Of a DNA stretch of 15,896 nucleotides, positions 5,737 to 14,991 are shown one piece after another. Position numbers and translations under genes: made by a program. The stretch covers positions 1 through 15,896 of the forward strand of contig JBHASY010000131.1 of the NCBI GenBank assembly GCA_041831635.1. The letters are read 5' to 3'. The first letter of the stretch is position 1. Every line of letters begins with the position of its first letter. The notes beneath the pieces are model-generated. The model saw nothing but the letters and a program-made list of their open reading frames with translations, searched no databases and was not told where the DNA came from. This DNA comes from Acetoanaerobium sp041831635 (GTDB taxonomy: Bacteria; Bacillota; Clostridia; Peptostreptococcales; Filifactoraceae).

Positions 5737-7703
5737 TGGCGAGTGAAACAGATAGACTGGTCACGATTGTGGAAGTGGTGGACAAATATTCAAAAGAACT
5801 TCAAAAAATGAGGGAAGAGTATAAGAAAAGTACAGACCAGCTTGAAAAGATGGGAAAACAGGTTCTGAATGTAGGAAAAGAAGGCGAAGGCAGTTCAGGG
5901 GGATTAGGGAAACTGGTAGGCTCTTTTGTTAATTTAAAGACAGTCCTGGCTACCGCCGGAATCAGCTTGGCTGTAAACACTCTGAAGAATATAGGGCTTA
6001 AGGCTATAAATGCTGCAAGCGATATGGCGGAGCTTGAAAACGTGACAAGGCAGGTCTTTGAAAACAGTACGGCTGAAATTCAGAGATGGGCTGATAACAT
6101 AGATTCGAGCGTCGGAAGAAGCATATATAAGTTACAGAATTATGCTTCAATATATGGCTCAATGTTCAAAGGGGCGGGCTTTGAAACGGAAGTATTTAAA
6201 GAATGGTCTAAGGACTTGACAAAACTGACTGCGGATTTCTCCTCTTTTTTTAATATTGCAGACGATGAAGCATTTACAGCAATCAAGGGAGTACTGACAG
6301 GCGAATCTGAAGCAATGAAGAGATATGGTTTTATCCTTAACGAGACTACAATGGCAGAATATGCTCATGCACAGGGAATACAGACAAAATGGTCTAAATT
6401 AAGCGAAGCTGAAAAAATGCAGTTGAGATACAATGCGTTAATGGAAAAGACTAAACATATACACGGAGACGCCGAAAGGACAATTGATGGATATGCAAAC
6501 CAGTTAAAAGTAGCAGAAGGGCATATCTCTAATATTTCAGTTGGCTTAGGAAAGCAACTTATTCCAGCCGCTGAAGGCGTTCTGCATATGTTCAATGGAT
6601 TAGCAGAGGTTGTTGACGATTTCATCAATAAAAAAAGTCTTGACGACATTGCCTGGGATTTTCAAAGCGAAATAATGCAGCTCGAAGATTTAAAGGATAG
6701 ATATGTTGAACTTTCGCAAATACAAGGGCGAAGTCCAGAAGAAGAAAAGGAAAGGTTATCAATAATTTCAAAACTGAATGCACTTTATCCAGGATTATTA
6801 GGGAACATAAGTTCTGAAGCGACAAACTATGCTGAAGTAGCTAATGCAATAGATGGAGTAATTGTAAAGCTACAGGAAAAAATGCTGATGCAAATGCAGG
6901 AAAGCGTTTTAAGTGACATCATGAAAACTGCGGAAAAAGAATTTAAGAAAGTGGAAGATATCTTTAAGAGATTAAGGGAAGAAAAGGAAGAATTTCTTAA
7001 ATTAAATAATTTTAGCATTGATGAAATATCAGGACTTGACAAGGTGAAAGCTAAGTTTGAAGAAGCTCTAAAAGATGGTTTAAGTTCAGAGAGCATGGAG
7101 AAGTATACGAATGAACTTAACAAGGTAGTCGGAGATTTCGCCAAAATAAAAGGAATGAACTCCGAAGCCCAGGAAAACCTTATTTTCAGGGTTGACCGTC
7201 TTGTGCAGATGGTCGTAGGTTCAGAGGAAGAAATTGCGACTAAACAGGCTGAAGCAAATAAGGAAATATCAAAAAAAGTGGACGAAGGATATGAAAAAAT
7301 TAATTACATCCTTAAGACTATGTCAATAAGTGATAAAGATAATAACTCCATTTTCTCCAGGATAAACGATCTTCAAATTCAAAATGGGAAACAGTTCCAG
7401 GCTATAAAAGACGAATCAAATAAAAAGATAGAAAGTATTGGAGAAAAGACTGAAAAGGGCAAGCAGGAAACGATTGAAAAAGGCAGAAAAAACAAAGTTG
7501 AAATTATTGAAAATAATCAAATTGAACACAATAAGACGAGAAATGAAATAAAGAATATAGGTTCTGGAGTAAACAGTGCATTAAACATCTTTAAAAATAG
7601 CAACAGCAATAATAATGCAAATAACACTAATAAGAATACTGCAACTCAAGGGAATGTAAAGAAAGCTTTTGAGAGGACAAGCAGAAGGACTGAAAGGGAC
7701 TAA
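5736..7703 (+). CDS. Tape measure protein, N-terminal part (ends at an in-frame TAA)
   Basis: This 655-residue segment carries the recognisable tape measure core. A helical lead (MASETDRLVTIVEVVDKYSK) is followed by a Gly/Ser linker and hydrophobic segment GKLVGSFVNLKTVLATAGISLAV (about residues 58-80). The conserved block at about 90-280 then includes AASDMAELENV, YASIYGSMFKGAGF, LTADFSSFFN, LTGESEAMKRYGF, RYNALMEKTKHIHGDAERT and GKQLIPAAEG. After this it is coiled-coil-like and ends in an Asn-rich low-complexity stretch (about 620-645) and RTSRRTERD. The TAA at 7701-7703 is followed in the same frame by uninterrupted coding sequence to 10961, so the ancestral protein was probably about 1741 residues. 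Tape measure length sets tail length in siphoviruses. The start follows AGAGGAAG. Confidence 0.85.
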   Translation: MASETDRLVTIVEVVDKYSKELQKMREEYKKSTDQLEKMGKQVLNVGKEGEGSSGGLGKLVGSFVNLKTVLATAGISLAVNTLKNIGLKAINAASDMAELENVTRQVFENSTAEIQRWADNIDSSVGRSIYKLQNYASIYGSMFKGAGFETEVFKEWSKDLTKLTADFSSFFNIADDEAFTAIKGVLTGESEAMKRYGFILNETTMAEYAHAQGIQTKWSKLSEAEKMQLRYNALMEKTKHIHGDAERTIDGYANQLKVAEGHISNISVGLGKQLIPAAEGVLHMFNGLAEVVDDFINKKSLDDIAWDFQSEIMQLEDLKDRYVELSQIQGRSPEEEKERLSIISKLNALYPGLLGNISSEATNYAEVANAIDGVIVKLQEKMLMQMQESVLSDIMKTAEKEFKKVEDIFKRLREEKEEFLKLNNFSIDEISGLDKVKAKFEEALKDGLSSESMEKYTNELNKVVGDFAKIKGMNSEAQENLIFRVDRLVQMVVGSEEEIATKQAEANKEISKKVDEGYEKINYILKTMSISDKDNNSIFSRINDLQIQNGKQFQAIKDESNKKIESIGEKTEKGKQETIEKGRKNKVEIIENNQIEHNKTRNEIKNIGSGVNSALNIFKNSNSNNNANNTNKNTATQGNVKKAFERTSRRTERD

Positions 7704-7817
7704 GAAAAAAAGGCACAATCAAATTCAAAAAAAGCTTTATCTAAAAGTACAAGTGGGGGTTCTTCTAAAAGTTCTGGTGGAAGCAGCGGCAAGGAAGAAA
7801 AGAATAAATGGGAGTCT
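7701..7817 (+). other. In-frame ochre codon plus Ser/Gly-rich linker joining the two tape measure ORFs
   Basis: TAA 7701-7703 is the only stop between 5736 and 10961 in this frame. The 38 codons that follow, up to the ATG at 7818, contain no stop and no possible start codon. They read as a polar linker (EKKAQSNSKKALSKSTSGG, then SSKSSGGSSGKEEKNKWES). The linker composition matches the disordered sequence just before the stop, as if it were one continuous hinge. No ribosome binding site at proper spacing precedes ATG 7818: the nearest, AAGGA 7791-7795, is 22 bases away. The bases are part of the tape measure frame rather than an intergenic gap. Confidence 0.8.
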
Positions 7818-10800
7818 ATGCTGGAAAGCTTAACTAAATCATTAAACGATTTACAGATTCCGATTGATAATTTCCGAAACAGGATTGATGAACTGAATCG
7901 GAAAATCAATGAACTGGAAGTTGACAAACTGAAGTTCTCTGAACAATATGGAATAGGAAAAGGTTCAGAAGTAATTGCAAAACAGATTGAAGGTCTGAAG
8001 AAGCTGTATGAGACAGCTTTGGAAGCAAGAGATACTGTAACTATACAGAATCTGAAAATCGAAATAGAAAGCATGGAAACTGACTTAGTACATGCGAACA
8101 TATTCGAAGGAATGATAAGCGACTTAAAGAAGAGAATGGACGAAATTACATTCAACTACAATGAAGAGTTCGCTGTGGCAGCTGAAAAAATAGAGGATTT
8201 CAGAAGCAGGGAAGAGGAGTATATTTCGAACTATATCATATTCCTCAAAAGGAAAGTTGCGAACGGCATTTTGACCGAAGTCGAAGCACAGAAGGAAATT
8301 GGCAAGCTTTACGAGTTATTAATGGAGAATAATTTAAAATTAAAAGACTTTGGGAAATACTGGGAATCATTGGTTGGTAAATTGAGACAGGACAAAGACA
8401 TTCTGGAACTTGAACATTCTGAAAAGGAGAAGGAATTAAGGCTTGAGAATGAAATCTTTTCCAAAAATTTTGTTGAAGGACTGGAAGGATTCGTATCCCT
8501 GTCTGAAGAAAAACTTGAAAAAGAAATTAAACATCTGAAAGAAATGGAAAAAAAGCTTTCAAGCATTCCTGAATTTTCAGAAGAGAACAGTGACGAAATC
8601 AGAAAAATTGATGAAGAAGCTACAAAAGAAAAAAGGAAACAGCTGGAAATAGAAATTGAGGAAACTAAAGAGAAGATAAAAGGAAATGCAGCAGCTCTGA
8701 AAGCACAGAAGAACTTTCTGGAACTTTCCAGGGCTATGGCAAGCCTGGATTTTGGAAAATCGTTGAATGAAAGCATATTTAAGACTATTGAAAGCAGAGT
8801 AATTGAAGCAAATTCAACAAATGAAATCTTTTCCGGAATCGCTTCTGACCTCTCCAGGGAAATGGACAAGGAACTGGAGAAATTCGGAGGAATTGTAACA
8901 GAAGAGGATATCAAAAGGCTAAGAGATGAAATAATCGAAAGGCAGATAAAGAACTATGAGGAAATAGGGAAGGTACAGGAAGCTGAAATATTGCAGAGGA
9001 TAAAGTTTAACAACTCACTGGAAGATATGAACGGTAGGCTTGAAAAAATAGGCAATATATTCTCACAATTAGCAAGCATTACAGGAAGTAAATCCTTATC
9101 TGAATTAGGAAACATCATAAACAGCATAAAAGGGTTAGGTTCGGCATACAAGGAGCTTAATATAACAAGTATGGGTGGACTTAAAGAATTTGGGAAAAGT
9201 CTCTTTAAAGGCGGATTTACTTGGAAGAACTTTGACAACTGGCTGAAAGTTGGAAATATAGCGACTGCTGGCTTTGGAGTAGTTACAAGTATATTAAATT
9301 ACGGAAAGAATGCAAAGAAGGCTGCTGAACAGGCAAATGAGCAGAGGAGACAGCAGGCAGAAAGCGAATATAATCAGAAAATAAACAACAACAGACAGCT
9401 TGTTGAAGCGATAGAAAGTCTGACTGAATCAATACAGGATATGTCTATAAAGCTCATACAGAATATCGCTGAAAACACTAGCGACAAGAACATACATAGA
9501 CAGATGAAGTACTATAAGGAACTGATAGAGACTACAACCGAATCATACAACGATAAAATTATAGCTAGCGGTCACACTAGCAGCAGGAAAAGGAAAGGCT
9601 TTAGAAAAGTTACAAATGTGTATTATCAAACAATGGAAAAAGACTTTTCTGAAATTTTTGGCCAACTTTGGGATGATTATCAGAAAGACAGTGAATCCCT
9701 GCAAAGATTTTATGACAATTATGTAAGTCTATTTAATGTAGATGAATTAAGAAGAGCTATGGGCTCGCATACGTTAGATAAGCACAACATGGAAGACGTG
9801 AAGAGAAATTTTCTGAACTTTATAAGAAGTGTCAGAGAAATGGAAGATTATCTTTTATCGTTAGATAAAAATGGAATACTGGAAAGCTTTGAAGGGGTAA
9901 GCGTAACGGACATATTTGAGCGTAGGAAAGAATATGAAGGTCAGTTAAGCAACATCTATAAATCGATGGGAAGAGACCCCGAGGAATACAGGAGCGAGAT
10001 AATTCAGAAAGTTAATGAACTTATACAAGGGGATAAGGTAGTCATAACGGCTTTTGAGCAAGTAAGAAGCACAACAGTTGAACAGTTGGCACAAGGTAAT
10101 AAGGCTATAAAAGGATTGGCTGAAGGGCTTGAACATTACTTTAACAATCTTAAGACGAATCTGTCAAAAGTAATGTATGACGGATATTTTCAGAATTTTG
10201 AAGAACAGTATAACAGAAGATTTGAAAACATTGCGAACAAATTGGCAGATTTTAGGCTACAAGGTGGCAAAGATATCAAAAGATTCGCACAGGAAAACTT
10301 ATCTTTTGAGGATTTATTTCTGCAACTTAGAAGCGTTGAGAACATTAATAATGATATGGAACAAATTATTAAAAGCTTAAGACAACAAGCAAGAAATGCT
10401 GGATTAAGCGAAGATGTAATAAATTCCATGTTCCCAGACGAAAAAATGCAGGAAAAAATATCTCGGATAGAATCAGCATTAAGAACGGCAATGGAAAGGG
10501 CTTTGGATACAAGCAGTTACAATCAGTTTACTATGTCTCTGGGAGAAAGCATATATGAGAATGTGAAAGAAGGACTAGTAACGGCGTTTATTGAAAGCAG
10601 TAAATATCAGCAACTGATGGAGAAGTATTTTATAACGGATGAATACAAGTCTTTGATTGATAAGGCAGATTCTTTTGAGGAAGCTTACAAAATTATCAAA
10701 GCAAAACAGGAAGAAGCGGAAAACAGACTTAAGGCACAGGGATTAGATTTTAGGAGTACGAATGCAGCAACCGGAGAATATCTAGGCGGTCTAATGACAC

Positions 10801-10961
10801 AGGAAGATGTGGCAAGAAGCAGGATATCTCAGGAAGCAATGTCACTTAATTTTAACTTTAATCTTGAAAACAAGGGCTTCATACAAGTAGACGATATGCT
10901 GTCGTATATAAAAAAGGAAGTCAAGGAATTCCTGTATAAATCAAAAAAAGAGGAGGTATAG
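7818..10961 (+). CDS. Tape measure protein, C-terminal part (in frame with the N-terminal ORF)
   Basis: This is 1047 residues from the first ATG after the ochre codon. It is dominated by long charged helices (for example FRNRIDELNRKINELEVDKL and LEKEIKHLKEMEKKL), as expected of a rod inside the tail tube. A less charged segment at about residues 470-495 (VGNIATAGFGVVTSILNYG) could contact or cross a membrane during DNA entry. The C-terminus LNFNFNLENKGFIQVDDMLSYIKKEV resembles tape measure ends that bind the tip. No peptidase or lysozyme motif is seen. Because the frame is the same as that of 5736-7703 and no good ribosome binding site is visible, it is best read as the rest of one protein, made by readthrough, by weak re-initiation, or not at all if the stop is a real inactivating mutation. 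Confidence 0.75.
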   Translation: MLESLTKSLNDLQIPIDNFRNRIDELNRKINELEVDKLKFSEQYGIGKGSEVIAKQIEGLKKLYETALEARDTVTIQNLKIEIESMETDLVHANIFEGMISDLKKRMDEITFNYNEEFAVAAEKIEDFRSREEEYISNYIIFLKRKVANGILTEVEAQKEIGKLYELLMENNLKLKDFGKYWESLVGKLRQDKDILELEHSEKEKELRLENEIFSKNFVEGLEGFVSLSEEKLEKEIKHLKEMEKKLSSIPEFSEENSDEIRKIDEEATKEKRKQLEIEIEETKEKIKGNAAALKAQKNFLELSRAMASLDFGKSLNESIFKTIESRVIEANSTNEIFSGIASDLSREMDKELEKFGGIVTEEDIKRLRDEIIERQIKNYEEIGKVQEAEILQRIKFNNSLEDMNGRLEKIGNIFSQLASITGSKSLSELGNIINSIKGLGSAYKELNITSMGGLKEFGKSLFKGGFTWKNFDNWLKVGNIATAGFGVVTSILNYGKNAKKAAEQANEQRRQQAESEYNQKINNNRQLVEAIESLTESIQDMSIKLIQNIAENTSDKNIHRQMKYYKELIETTTESYNDKIIASGHTSSRKRKGFRKVTNVYYQTMEKDFSEIFGQLWDDYQKDSESLQRFYDNYVSLFNVDELRRAMGSHTLDKHNMEDVKRNFLNFIRSVREMEDYLLSLDKNGILESFEGVSVTDIFERRKEYEGQLSNIYKSMGRDPEEYRSEIIQKVNELIQGDKVVITAFEQVRSTTVEQLAQGNKAIKGLAEGLEHYFNNLKTNLSKVMYDGYFQNFEEQYNRRFENIANKLADFRLQGGKDIKRFAQENLSFEDLFLQLRSVENINNDMEQIIKSLRQQARNAGLSEDVINSMFPDEKMQEKISRIESALRTAMERALDTSSYNQFTMSLGESIYENVKEGLVTAFIESSKYQQLMEKYFITDEYKSLIDKADSFEEAYKIIKAKQEEAENRLKAQGLDFRSTNAATGEYLGGLMTQEDVARSRISQEAMSLNFNFNLENKGFIQVDDMLSYIKKEVKEFLYKSKKEEV

Positions 10962-10964
10962 AGA

Positions 10965-13900
10965 ATGGTTTCACAGCAGTACATAGATATGACTTATTTG
11001 GAAGAAAATAATCTGAAGCACGAAATAAAAGTATTTAATGTTACAAGGAACTTTGAACTGACAGATTTTTTAGAAATCGATGACTTGTCAATAAATAAGT
11101 TTCTTGAAAATGAAAGCAATGCTATATCTCCTAATACCTTAAATCTTAGTTTTATTATAAAGGAAATTGAGAGAGAAAAACTGGCTGAATATTTTGACGA
11201 AGAAAAAGGTCTATTTGACAGGAACGTATACTTTCAGAATTTAAGAGAAGTAAGGGAATACCTTGTAAAGGAAGACGATGAAATTAAAGTTATAGATACT
11301 CTGAACAATGAAGAAATCGTATTGTTTTTAGGGATTGCAAAAGAGTTATCTTACAGGGAAGAAATATTGCATAAGTATCTGAACATAACAGTAAAAGACA
11401 AAACCATAGATGGCTATAACAGGAGATTTGATAAGGAATACATATATAAAGACTACTATGTTTTTAATAGTAATGAAAAACAGAGGTCTTTATTATACAT
11501 CCTGGCTCAGAAAATTGGCTTTACGGACGCTTTAATGGAAATAGAGGATATAAAGTATAGCTTAGGGGATTTTATTAAGATTCCGATAGCAAAATTTGAG
11601 AAAGATAATAACATAATGCAGGAACTGGCAGAACTGGTCAGAGCTGTGGTAGGGAATGTATATGTAAAAAGTGACGGAACTTTAAGGATAACGTCACTTA
11701 TAAATCAAAAAGATACTCGAATAGTTAATTATACTTTGAAAAAAGGGAATATACTTGAGTATCTGGAAAACAATCAGGAGAAAGCAATACAGAATAAAAT
11801 TGAAGTGGAATACACAGAAAATAAAATTGAACCTGAGCAGGTAATATTTGCACTTGCAGGTCAGAATGCTAATGCAGAAACCGACAATGCAAACGTTGTA
11901 ATTAAAGCAAATACTACAGAAAGTGATATTCTGTGGCAGATTGACTATGTCACAAGCAACGTAAACAGTATAAGACCTAATCCTGAAATTGCAGCATATA
12001 AAGCTAATTCGGACGGTACAAGAACTCCAGTTGAATATTCGGAATATGAAATGCATTTAGAAGAAAATACTGGGAGAATTAAATTTCTGAACACTAAAAA
12101 TTTTGATATTTTTATTGAAAAATTCAAAATTTATGGTCAACCGATTTATGAGTATGAAGGAAATAAGGTCTACTATACTGAAAAAAAGCTGGAAAGTCAC
12201 GAGGTTGAACTAAAGACAATAAGTAATAAATATATCCAAGAATTGAGGCTTGCACAGGAAAACTCAAAATATAATTATTTTATTAACTGTAGGAATTTTA
12301 ATAAATATAGCCTTGTATGTAACAGCATACCTTTTATCGAATTAGAAGATGTTGTGAACATAGATTATGGTGATTTAAGCAGGAAAATGCAGGTGATAAA
12401 CATAGTGCAGCATGCAGACCGTACCGAATTAGTTTTAAAGGAATTTGAAATATATAGACCAGACGCAGGAAGGTGGGAAAACCATCAGATAAATCTGCTT
12501 GATAAAAATCTCTTGAGAAACGGCGGAACAGTCGATTTCGGAAGAATAAAATATCCCGAAAATAAACCCCCTGCTGTCATCGGAGTAACAGCAGAACATC
12601 AATTTTTGGGATTTGGAATAAGATGGCAGGCATTAGAAAGCAATGACATCAAGGGCTATTTTATGTATATAAAATCAATTGATGAAGGCACAGGTCAAGC
12701 TGATGGGGTTTTAGATACAAAGGTAAGCTGCGGAAACGCAACTTATAAAGTAATAAAAGCGGATGTAGGCTCTTACGAAGTGTATATCACAGCTTTAAAT
12801 ATGAACGGAATAGAAGGGGACAAATCGGAGACAGTAATAGCTAGGAGTATTAAAGTAGACGGGACAGCTATGAACGTTGACGGAGACAGTATAGTAATTG
12901 ATACTACTACTAATAAGCTTATACTTGGTACAGTTTTGGCTAAGAATATGGCTGCAAATTCCGTAATTGCGAATTCTATTGCTGCAAATGCCGTGACAGC
13001 TGAAAAAATAGAGTCAGAATCAGTAACAACTGAAAAACTTTTGTTTTCAGATAAAGATGGGCTGTTTAAAGATGAAAATGGCGGAATCGGTATCAAAGGA
13101 GACAAGCTTACTATAACTGCAAGAACTATCTTTAATTCTGATGTCAGCTTGAATGGGAAAATCACAGGAAATAACGGTGTTGTGGTAGAACAGGGAAACA
13201 AAAGGACTACTATTAGAGGCGGGATAATTCTTTTTGAAGAAAAGAATAATCAGGGACATATGATTCCGACAAGGACATTTAGAAAAATGGCAACTGATGT
13301 ATACGCGTATAATCCGAGCAACATACGATGGATAGATGTAAGGTCGTACACAGGAAATATTGACTGGAACAATGTAAGAATAAATGCAAGCTTGACAAGA
13401 TTTAATGTTGATACAAATGTCAGACAGATACTTTGCGAAGTAGTAAGGCATCCACATGATAGGCATTTGTTTTATGTCAGAGTCGGGGGTAGTAACATCG
13501 TCGAACAAGGAATGGCTATGGTGAATAATGATGGATATAGCTGGGATAAAAATGCCATGTATCCTATTACAAGAAATAATGTAATCGGAGGAGTATATGG
13601 AAGCCCTCAGATAGTTAAAGAAATAATTCATACTGGTATTTCAAAGGTGCAGGTGGAATTTGTTAATAATACAGTAAAAGAAGCATACGAGGCACATATG
13701 CAGACTAAGACGAGAGATCCGAATGATATTTTTAAGACGGGCAGGCTATATTATAACATGACATACAGGATAAGACACAAGCAGGCTGGCACGCATGTAT
13801 GGAGCAACTGGGAAAATTATACATCCAGAAATTTTGACAGCTTAAATCAGGGATTGAAATTTGATATCAATATACAGATGGTCTGTAATAACTATACAAT

Positions 13901-14051
13901 AGAAGAATGTAACCCAGGAAGTATGTACTCTTTACTGCAAGTTGCACAAAAAAACACGGCTACAAACGGGTTGATTAAAGTATGGATATCTCGGAGTGTA
14001 GAGGGGCAGATATCAGGAGGTCAGGCTACCTGGTACGCATACGAAGATTAG
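10965..14051 (+). CDS. Tail hub / host-specificity tip protein (gpJ-like)
   Basis: This 1028-residue protein directly follows the tape measure. Residues 1 to about 530 resemble tail hub proteins: beta-rich, with FLGIAKELSYREEILHKYLNI at about 121-141 and a hub-type region ending MQVINIVQHADRTELVLKEFEIY. An Fn3-like domain lies at about 535-630 (PPAVIGVTAEHQFLGFGIRW ... GSYEVYITALNMNGIEGD). A repeated segment at about 656-692 (LAKNMAANSVIANSIAANAV, then TAEKIESESVTTEKL) is typical of trimeric fibre stalks. The C-terminal 330 residues are beta- and aromatic-rich and end QATWYAYED, a likely receptor-binding head. Lambda gpJ has a comparable hub-Fn3-tip plan and length (1132). GAGGAGGT (10950-10957) sets the start. 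No separate distal tail (Dit-like) gene precedes it. Confidence 0.72.
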   Translation: MVSQQYIDMTYLEENNLKHEIKVFNVTRNFELTDFLEIDDLSINKFLENESNAISPNTLNLSFIIKEIEREKLAEYFDEEKGLFDRNVYFQNLREVREYLVKEDDEIKVIDTLNNEEIVLFLGIAKELSYREEILHKYLNITVKDKTIDGYNRRFDKEYIYKDYYVFNSNEKQRSLLYILAQKIGFTDALMEIEDIKYSLGDFIKIPIAKFEKDNNIMQELAELVRAVVGNVYVKSDGTLRITSLINQKDTRIVNYTLKKGNILEYLENNQEKAIQNKIEVEYTENKIEPEQVIFALAGQNANAETDNANVVIKANTTESDILWQIDYVTSNVNSIRPNPEIAAYKANSDGTRTPVEYSEYEMHLEENTGRIKFLNTKNFDIFIEKFKIYGQPIYEYEGNKVYYTEKKLESHEVELKTISNKYIQELRLAQENSKYNYFINCRNFNKYSLVCNSIPFIELEDVVNIDYGDLSRKMQVINIVQHADRTELVLKEFEIYRPDAGRWENHQINLLDKNLLRNGGTVDFGRIKYPENKPPAVIGVTAEHQFLGFGIRWQALESNDIKGYFMYIKSIDEGTGQADGVLDTKVSCGNATYKVIKADVGSYEVYITALNMNGIEGDKSETVIARSIKVDGTAMNVDGDSIVIDTTTNKLILGTVLAKNMAANSVIANSIAANAVTAEKIESESVTTEKLLFSDKDGLFKDENGGIGIKGDKLTITARTIFNSDVSLNGKITGNNGVVVEQGNKRTTIRGGIILFEEKNNQGHMIPTRTFRKMATDVYAYNPSNIRWIDVRSYTGNIDWNNVRINASLTRFNVDTNVRQILCEVVRHPHDRHLFYVRVGGSNIVEQGMAMVNNDGYSWDKNAMYPITRNNVIGGVYGSPQIVKEIIHTGISKVQVEFVNNTVKEAYEAHMQTKTRDPNDIFKTGRLYYNMTYRIRHKQAGTHVWSNWENYTSRNFDSLNQGLKFDINIQMVCNNYTIEECNPGSMYSLLQVAQKNTATNGLIKVWISRSVEGQISGGQATWYAYED

Positions 14052-14065
14052 AAAGGAGTTATAGG

Positions 14066-14980
14066 ATGTCATTAAAAAATTTGATAAACACAGATATGGA
14101 GATAGACGGAGCACGGTATCCATTTGATACTGAAGCAAGAATAAGAATAAATCAGTTTTACAAACTGGATTTGATAGAACGTCTCAGAATGCTCAAGTTT
14201 GCTGAAGAGACTGAAAAGAAATTTCAGGATTCTAAGCAGACAGAGAATACTTTTGCATTATTTACCAACGAGGTGACTAGTAAATTAAATAAGTTGGATA
14301 ATGTAATGAATATAAAAGAAAACGGAGATGTAGACTTCACTATTTCTGGGAATTTACTTTTAAACGGAACAAATCTGAAAAGCGGAGGAACTGGAGATGT
14401 GACTGCTGCAGGGAATAATGTTTTTACAGGCACAAACACATTCGGAAATATAAATCTTAGAGGACAGATTTCATTTTCAAATAATCCGTTGTTTTTATTC
14501 CGATATATGAATATTGATGGTGCAACAACTTCAGTATTTCATCTAGGAAATGTTAATTTCCCTTTGAACTTGCTGGCTAAAAATAACAAGATAATGCTGA
14601 ATGGTAAGGAATTTGGAAACAGTAAGTTTGAGATAGTATTTGATGGTGCGTTAGTTATCGACATAGGTGGAGAACTTATGGGCGATATGGGGATAGTCAA
14701 GGAATATGATTACAGTCAATTTGTACAGAGTAAAGATTATGATTTCATATACTTTAAAATAGAAGATAATATAAATAGTGAGTTTGACTATATGAGAAAT
14801 TATAATAATGACTTTTGCGATATATTGTTATGTTTAAAAAATAAGACTGTTATTAAGAAAATTGATTATGGTAATAATAGTAATTTCTTTGTAAAAATTG
14901 ATGATAACAGTAAAAAATTATATATAGCAGTGCAGGACTCAAGTTTGAGAATCTATATTAAAAATATAACTATATTTTAG
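14066..14980 (+). CDS. Tail fibre protein
   Basis: The start is taken at ATG 14066 because GAAAGGAG (14051-14058) lies eight bases upstream. A longer frame from 13982 would overlap the hub gene and has no ribosome binding site. The product has 304 residues. The N-terminus (MSLKNLINTDMEIDGARYPF) and the helix RINQFYKLDLIERLRMLKFAEE (about residues 22-43) probably attach to the tip. The shaft contains GDVDFTISGNLLLNGTNL (about 85-102) and GTGDVTAAGNNVFTGTNTFG (about 105-124), the 'gn.tftG.n.f' repeats of phage fibres. VFHLGNVNFP is a common pre-tip motif. The last 95 residues (from about 14697) are Tyr/Asn/Asp-rich and their DNA drops to about 22% G+C, suggesting a swapped receptor-binding tip. 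Confidence 0.7.
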   Translation: MSLKNLINTDMEIDGARYPFDTEARIRINQFYKLDLIERLRMLKFAEETEKKFQDSKQTENTFALFTNEVTSKLNKLDNVMNIKENGDVDFTISGNLLLNGTNLKSGGTGDVTAAGNNVFTGTNTFGNINLRGQISFSNNPLFLFRYMNIDGATTSVFHLGNVNFPLNLLAKNNKIMLNGKEFGNSKFEIVFDGALVIDIGGELMGDMGIVKEYDYSQFVQSKDYDFIYFKIEDNINSEFDYMRNYNNDFCDILLCLKNKTVIKKIDYGNNSNFFVKIDDNSKKLYIAVQDSSLRIYIKNITIF

Positions 14981-14991
14981 GAGGTGAAAAT

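Noticed and set aside
7704..7712. A_AAA_AAG slippery heptamer at 7706-7712, right after the tape measure stop
   Set aside because: It is downstream of the TAA and would move ribosomes out of the frame that continues to 10961. Both halves share one frame, so a frameshift here cannot restore the protein.
7700..8914. Long minus-strand open frames (7700-8155 and 8309-8914)
   Set aside because: They are antisense shadows of the Glu/Lys-rich coiled-coil tape measure, giving Ser/Phe-rich low-complexity peptides with no ribosome binding sites or known domains.
13047..13631. Minus-strand open frame of 194 codons
   Set aside because: It lies wholly antisense to the tip protein's coding sequence, its product has no recognisable motif, and no promoter or ribosome binding site is visible.
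13982..14065. N-terminal extension of the tail fibre gene overlapping the hub gene
   Set aside because: The ATG at 13982 has no ribosome binding site and lies in the conserved end of the hub ORF. ATG 14066 has GAAAGGAG at the right distance.
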